Part shown: positions 22,777 through 26,373 of the stretch, one piece after another
Layout of the letters: each line of letters opens with the position of its first letter
Numbering within the stretch: the first letter of the stretch is position 1
NCBI GenBank assembly: GCA_002362145.1
Contig: DETX01000003.1
Coordinates: 1-26,373, forward strand
Reading direction: 5' to 3'
Length of the DNA stretch: 26,373 nt
Origin: Clostridiales bacterium UBA3277
GTDB taxonomy: Bacteria > Bacillota > Clostridia > Oscillospirales > Oscillospiraceae
The notes under the pieces: generated by a model
Seen by the model: the letters and a program-made list of their open reading frames with translations, nothing else
Told to the model about the DNA's origin: nothing
The model's database searches: none
Position numbers and translations under genes: made by a program

Positions 22777-24822
22777 ATGATTATTTACGTGAACGCGTCC
22801 GCTTCCCGCCAGGGAAACGGCAGCAAACAGATGCCCTACAAGCACATCAACGACGCGGCGAAGGTTGCCCGGCCCGGCGACGTGGTTTCGGTGGCCCCCG
22901 GCGTTTACCGCGAGTACGTCAACCCCATCCACGCCGGCCGCGAGGATGCCCGGATTGAGTACCGCAGTGAGGTGCCCCTGGGCGCCCGGATTACCGGCGC
23001 CGAGCTGCTGACCGGCTGGCAGCCCTACCAGGGCACCACCTGGGTTGCCAAGGTGGACAACGGCGTATTTAACGGCTTCAACCCCTACGCCGAGCCCGTA
23101 GCCGGAGACTGGTACTTCTACCCCAAGAATCCCGCCACCGGCGAGATTATGGATATGCACAGAGGCGCTGTGTATATGAATGACCAGATGTTCTACGAAA
23201 CCTTCACCCTGGAGGAGTGCGTCAAGGGCGAGATCTTTGCCCCCTCCTGGCAGCCGGAGCTGTCCATCTACAAGTGGTTTGCCCAGGTAGGCGAAAAGGA
23301 AACCACCATCTACGCCAACTTCCAGGGCAAAAATCCCAATGAAGAGTGCGTGGAGATCAACGTCCGCAACAACTGCTTCATGCCCGACAAGAAGGGCGTG
23401 GGCTTCATCACCCTCAGCGGCTTTGTCGTGGACAAGGCAGCCACCAACTGGGCGCCTCCCGCCGCCTTCCAGGACGGCATGATCGGCGCCCACTGGTCCA
23501 AGGGCTGGATCATTGAGGACTGCGACATTTCCAACTCCCGCTGCTGCGGCATTTCCTTCGGCAACTACCATCAGACCGAGAAGGGTAACGACAACTACTT
23601 CTCCAACAAGCACGTGAAGAGCCCCACCCAGATGGAGCGGGACTCCGTCTGCATTGCCCAGTATGACGGCTGGACCAAGGAGACCGTGGGCTCCCATATC
23701 GTCCGCCGCTGCCATATCCACGACTGCGGTCAGGCGGGCATCGTGGGCCGTATGGGCTGTGTGTTCTCCATCATCGAGGATAACCACATCCATAACATCA
23801 ACAACTCCCAGCAGCTCACCGGTGCGGAGATGGGCGGCATCAAGTTCCACTCGGCCATTGATGTGATCTTCCGCCGCAACCACATTCACCACTGCACCAT
23901 GGGCATCTGGACCGACTGGCAGGCCCAGGGCACCCGGATCACCCAGAACCTGCTGCACGATAACCAGGTTCCCGCCTGCTGCCCCCCCTCCGCCATGGAT
24001 ATGAGCCAGGATATCTTCGTGGAAGTGGGCCATGGTCCCACGCTGATCGACAACAACATCCTGCTGTCCAAGGCCTCCATCCGCTGGGCGACCCAGGGCG
24101 TGGCCGTGGTTCATAACATCATGGCCGGTGCGTTCACCTGTGTAGGCGCCGGTACCGACATGGTCACCTCTAAGGGCGCGACCCAGCGCCGCTATACTCC
24201 CTACCACATTCCCCACCGCACCGAGGTGGCGGGCTTCATGACCATCCTCCACGGCGACAACCGGGTGTACAATAACATCTTTGTCCAGAAATACCCCTAC
24301 GAGGAGAACAAGAAGGCCACCGAGTCCATGGGCTTCAATGCCGTTACTAACGACCGGGCCGGCAACGCCGTGTTCGACGAGTACCCCACTTATGAGGAGT
24401 GGATTGCCAAGTTCAAGCTGGGCCAGCGGGCCGACATGACCACCATGATGGAGCTGATGGACTACCACTTCGAGCATCTGCCCGTGTGGATCGACGGCAA
24501 CGCCTATTTCGGCGGCGCCCTGCCCTGGAACCGGGAGGCAAACAAGCTGGTGGACAACAGCAGCGAGATTAAGCTGGAGCTGGTGGAGAAGGACGGCAAG
24601 CTCACCCTGGACACCAATGTGTACGACTTCCTGGGAGATTTCCGGTGCGGCATGATCACCAGCGACATCCTGGGCGAGGCCTTTGAGCCCGAGGAGCGGT
24701 TTGAGAACCCCGATGGAACCGATATCATCTTCAACGAGGACTATCTGGGCGACCATCGCGGCGTGGACGTTCTCCCCGGTCCCTTCGCCACTGCCGAGGC
24801 TGCCTCCAAGCAAGTCTGGTAA
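22777..24822 (+). CDS. Glycoside hydrolase family 120-type beta-xylosidase (right-handed parallel beta-helix)
   Basis: A 681-residue cytoplasmic enzyme expected to release xylose from xylo-oligosaccharides. It resembles, from memory, XylC of Thermoanaerobacterium saccharolyticum, the founding GH120 enzyme: shared segments include TTIYANFQG, EEC/FVEINVR, GWIIED, DWxAQGTR and FVEVxHGP. The beta-helix starts with IYVNASASRQGNGS and runs through HIHDCGQAGIVG, NHIHNINN and NHIHHCTMGIW repeats. By alignment with XylC the nucleophile is D380 (TDWQAQG) and the acid/base E416 (FVEVGHGP). The spacing between them is 36 residues against 23 in my recollection of XylC, because of an inserted NQVPACCPPSAMDMSQ-like loop. 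ATG 22777 has AAAGGAG 9 nt upstream; an extension to 22699 would begin at the transcription start and read through site D. At 681 residues it is slightly longer than XylC. Confidence 0.88.
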   Translation: MIIYVNASASRQGNGSKQMPYKHINDAAKVARPGDVVSVAPGVYREYVNPIHAGREDARIEYRSEVPLGARITGAELLTGWQPYQGTTWVAKVDNGVFNGFNPYAEPVAGDWYFYPKNPATGEIMDMHRGAVYMNDQMFYETFTLEECVKGEIFAPSWQPELSIYKWFAQVGEKETTIYANFQGKNPNEECVEINVRNNCFMPDKKGVGFITLSGFVVDKAATNWAPPAAFQDGMIGAHWSKGWIIEDCDISNSRCCGISFGNYHQTEKGNDNYFSNKHVKSPTQMERDSVCIAQYDGWTKETVGSHIVRRCHIHDCGQAGIVGRMGCVFSIIEDNHIHNINNSQQLTGAEMGGIKFHSAIDVIFRRNHIHHCTMGIWTDWQAQGTRITQNLLHDNQVPACCPPSAMDMSQDIFVEVGHGPTLIDNNILLSKASIRWATQGVAVVHNIMAGAFTCVGAGTDMVTSKGATQRRYTPYHIPHRTEVAGFMTILHGDNRVYNNIFVQKYPYEENKKATESMGFNAVTNDRAGNAVFDEYPTYEEWIAKFKLGQRADMTTMMELMDYHFEHLPVWIDGNAYFGGALPWNREANKLVDNSSEIKLELVEKDGKLTLDTNVYDFLGDFRCGMITSDILGEAFEPEERFENPDGTDIIFNEDYLGDHRGVDVLPGPFATAEAASKQVW

Positions 24823-24833
24823 CAGAGCCATCG

Positions 24834-24896
24834 TTTTACCGCGTTTCGTCCGCGGCCGTCCCTTGGGGAGGATTCCCCGGGGGACGGCTGGTAAAA
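24834..24896. other. Large nested hairpin between GH120 and the MATE gene
   Basis: Three pairs of arms nest: TTTTACC/GGTAAAA (24834-24840, 24890-24896), GCCGTCCC/GGGACGGC (24855-24862, 24881-24888) and GGGGA/TCCCC (24865-24869, 24874-24878). No T-run follows on either strand, so it is not a standard intrinsic terminator. It may stabilise the GH120 mRNA 3' end or limit read-through to the transporter. Confidence 0.55.
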
Positions 24897-24933
24897 AAGC
24901 CTCCGCAATTGAAAAATACAAGGAAATTCGCCT

Positions 24934-26343
24934 ATGAATCTGAACAAACTCTTCGCCCCCCGGGATATGACCATGGGGCCGCCCTGGAAGCGGATTACCG
25001 AATTTGCTGTTCCCATGCTGGTGGGCAATCTTGCCCAGCAGCTCTACAGCACGGTAGATACCATCGTCGTTGGCAAATATGTCGGCGACCTGGCCCTGTC
25101 CGCCGTGGGAAGCGCGGGCCCCATTCTCAATCTGATGCTTGCCCTGTTCGTGGGCATTTCCACCGGCGCCGGAATTGTGGTGTCCCAGTATTATGGGGCC
25201 AAGGACCGGGAGAATCTTGCCAAGGCCATCGGAAACTGTCTGACGCTGGCGCTGATCGCCTCCGTGTTTACCATGATTGCCGGGCCGCTGCTCACCCGGT
25301 TCCTTCTGGAGCTTCTGGATACGCCGGCTTCCATCATCGACTGGTGCGACAGCTACCTGGTGATTTTCTTTTTGGGTTCCGCGGGATTTACGTTTTATAA
25401 CATTCTCTCCGGAATTCTGCGGGGCATGGGGGATTCCCTGTCCGCCCTGACCTTTCTGATTGTGTCGACGATTCTGAATATTGCCCTGGATATCTGGTTC
25501 GTGGCGGGCTTCCGAATGGGCGTGGCGGGGGTGTCTCTGGCCACGGTTCTGGCGCAGATGCTCTCGGCGGTGTTCTGCTTTATAAAACTGATTCACATGA
25601 AGGACGTGTTCACCCTGAGAAGGGGCGATCTGAAGATCACCCGGGAGCACGCCATGCGCATCATCCGGCTGGGAATTCCCTCCGGCATCACCCAGGCCAT
25701 CTTCTCCGTGTCCATGCTGGTGGTTCAGACCCTGACCAACAGCCTGGGAGAGCTGGTCATCGCCTGCAATGTCATTGTCATGCGGGTGGACGGCTTTGCC
25801 ATGATGCCCAATATGACCTTTGGAAATTCCATGAGCGTCTACGCGGGCCAGAATGTGGGAGCCGGAAAGGGAAAGCGGGTGACGGACGGCGCCAAGCAGG
25901 GCGCCGCGCTGGCGGTGGGCACCTCCGCGGTGATCACCATCGTGCTGCTCTTCCTTGGAAAATATCTGATGCTCCTGTTCACCCAGACCCAGGAGCTGGT
26001 GGATCTGGCCGTGAGAATGATGCGGATTTTGGCCGTGGGCTATGTTGCCGTGGCGGTGAGCCAGGTGCTGGGCGGCGTCATGCGCGGCGCCGGCGATACG
26101 GTCAGTCCCATGTGGATCGGCCTGTTTACCACCGTTGTCATGCGGGTTCCCCTGGCCTATGGTCTGGCCTACCTGACCCGCTGCCCGGAGTATCCCAACG
26201 GCCGCCCCGAAGCGCTCTTTGGCTCCCTGCTGATCACCTGGACCATCGGAATGGTGATCCACTGCGTGGTCTACCGCTTCGGCCCCTGGAAGAAGTATCT
26301 CCCTGCCCCGGAGGAAGCCGCCTCCCCTGCGGCCGGAAATTAG
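24934..26343 (+). CDS. MATE-family efflux transporter
   Basis: A 469-residue inner-membrane antiporter with about twelve hydrophobic segments, of the NorM/DinF-like MATE family common in clostridia. Typical segments are FAVPMLVGNLAQQLYSTVDTIVVGKYVGDLALSAVG (27-62), a central amphipathic loop, and in the second half QTLTNSLGELVIACNVIVMRVDGFAMMPNMTFGNSMSVYAGQNVGAGKGKRV. The start ATG has AAGGA about 10 nt upstream. It lies 111 bp after the GH120 gene with a nested hairpin between and no clear promoter, so it may be read from the GH120 promoter. Its link to pentose use is unclear: it could export a sugar-derived or toxic compound, or be an unrelated neighbour. It ends 7 bp before the right terminal inverted repeat. 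Confidence 0.93.
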   Translation: MNLNKLFAPRDMTMGPPWKRITEFAVPMLVGNLAQQLYSTVDTIVVGKYVGDLALSAVGSAGPILNLMLALFVGISTGAGIVVSQYYGAKDRENLAKAIGNCLTLALIASVFTMIAGPLLTRFLLELLDTPASIIDWCDSYLVIFFLGSAGFTFYNILSGILRGMGDSLSALTFLIVSTILNIALDIWFVAGFRMGVAGVSLATVLAQMLSAVFCFIKLIHMKDVFTLRRGDLKITREHAMRIIRLGIPSGITQAIFSVSMLVVQTLTNSLGELVIACNVIVMRVDGFAMMPNMTFGNSMSVYAGQNVGAGKGKRVTDGAKQGAALAVGTSAVITIVLLFLGKYLMLLFTQTQELVDLAVRMMRILAVGYVAVAVSQVLGGVMRGAGDTVSPMWIGLFTTVVMRVPLAYGLAYLTRCPEYPNGRPEALFGSLLITWTIGMVIHCVVYRFGPWKKYLPAPEEAASPAAGN

Positions 26344-26350
26344 GGCCGCC

Positions 26351-26372
26351 TAATACTAAAACCTAATAAAAC
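26351..26372. repeat. Right copy of the 22-bp inverted repeat at the window ends
   Basis: This is the reverse complement of positions 1-22 with one mismatch. Internally it is a degenerate direct repeat: CTAATACTAAAAC followed by CTAATAAAAC (from 26350), so the sequence may be the edge of a longer AT-rich repeated element lying outside the window. Confidence 0.75.
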
Positions 26373-26373
26373 C

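Noticed and set aside
24834..24896. Intrinsic terminator after the GH120 gene
   Set aside because: The stems are strong but no T-run follows on the plus or minus strand.
22681..26262. A 1193-codon open frame on the minus strand opposite GH120 and MATE
   Set aside because: It is antisense to two clearly recognised proteins, rich in His/Gly/Val as expected from mirrored GC-rich codons, and has no family motifs. The same applies to long antisense frames at 1804-3747 and 16810-19302.
1..26373. The window as a complete circular element
   Set aside because: The end repeats are inverted rather than direct, and no replication, partition or recombination gene is present.
1..26373. tRNA, rRNA, CRISPR arrays, insertion sequences or prophage genes
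   Set aside because: Nothing resembling any of these was seen on either strand.

Overview
The window looks like a chromosomal pentose and arabinoxylan-oligosaccharide utilisation locus from a GC-rich Gram-positive gut anaerobe, most likely a clostridial, Oscillospiraceae-like species. This rests on purine-rich AGGAGG ribosome sites, a lipoprotein-anchored binding protein (lipobox LAAC), GC-rich coding sequence with AT-rich intergenic control regions, and the gene families present. The assignment is inferred from style, not from a marker gene.

Layout. (1) A left-pointing operon of seven genes, 11082 down to 20, starts from a good sigma-A-type promoter at 11174-11202. In transcription order it holds a GH3 glycosidase, a GH2 glycosidase, xylulokinase, a DUF4867 cupin, an L-fucose/L-arabinose isomerase-superfamily enzyme, an FGGY kinase that is probably an L-ribulokinase, and L-ribulose-5-phosphate 4-epimerase. 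(2) A control region of about 780 bp (11083-11858) without convincing genes separates it from the right-pointing genes. (3) A ribose-type (CUT2) ABC importer runs 11859-16762 in the order ATPase, permease, lipoprotein, permease, followed after an intrinsic terminator by a second GH3 (16828-19203). (4) A regulatory block (19469-22431) holds two paralogous LacI-family regulators flanking an uncharacterised protein with a C-terminal rhodanese-like domain. (5) A GH120-type beta-xylosidase (22777-24822) has its own strong promoter, and a MATE transporter follows (24934-26343).

How they work together. No glycosidase here has a signal peptide, so short xylo- or arabinoxylo-oligosaccharides are probably split in the cytoplasm to D-xylose, L-arabinose and perhaps galactose. 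Arabinose would go through isomerase, ribulokinase and AraD to D-xylulose 5-phosphate; xylulokinase feeds the same pool. No canonical xylose isomerase (xylA) is present.

The main unexplained signals are these. A short repeated motif (core CACGnnCACGC) sits just downstream of two strong promoters and occurs several more times, only in the two main control regions. A near-perfect 22-bp inverted repeat lies at the two extreme ends of the window. A factor-independent terminator on the minus strand has no gene in front of it. The rhodanese-like fusion protein lies between the two regulators.
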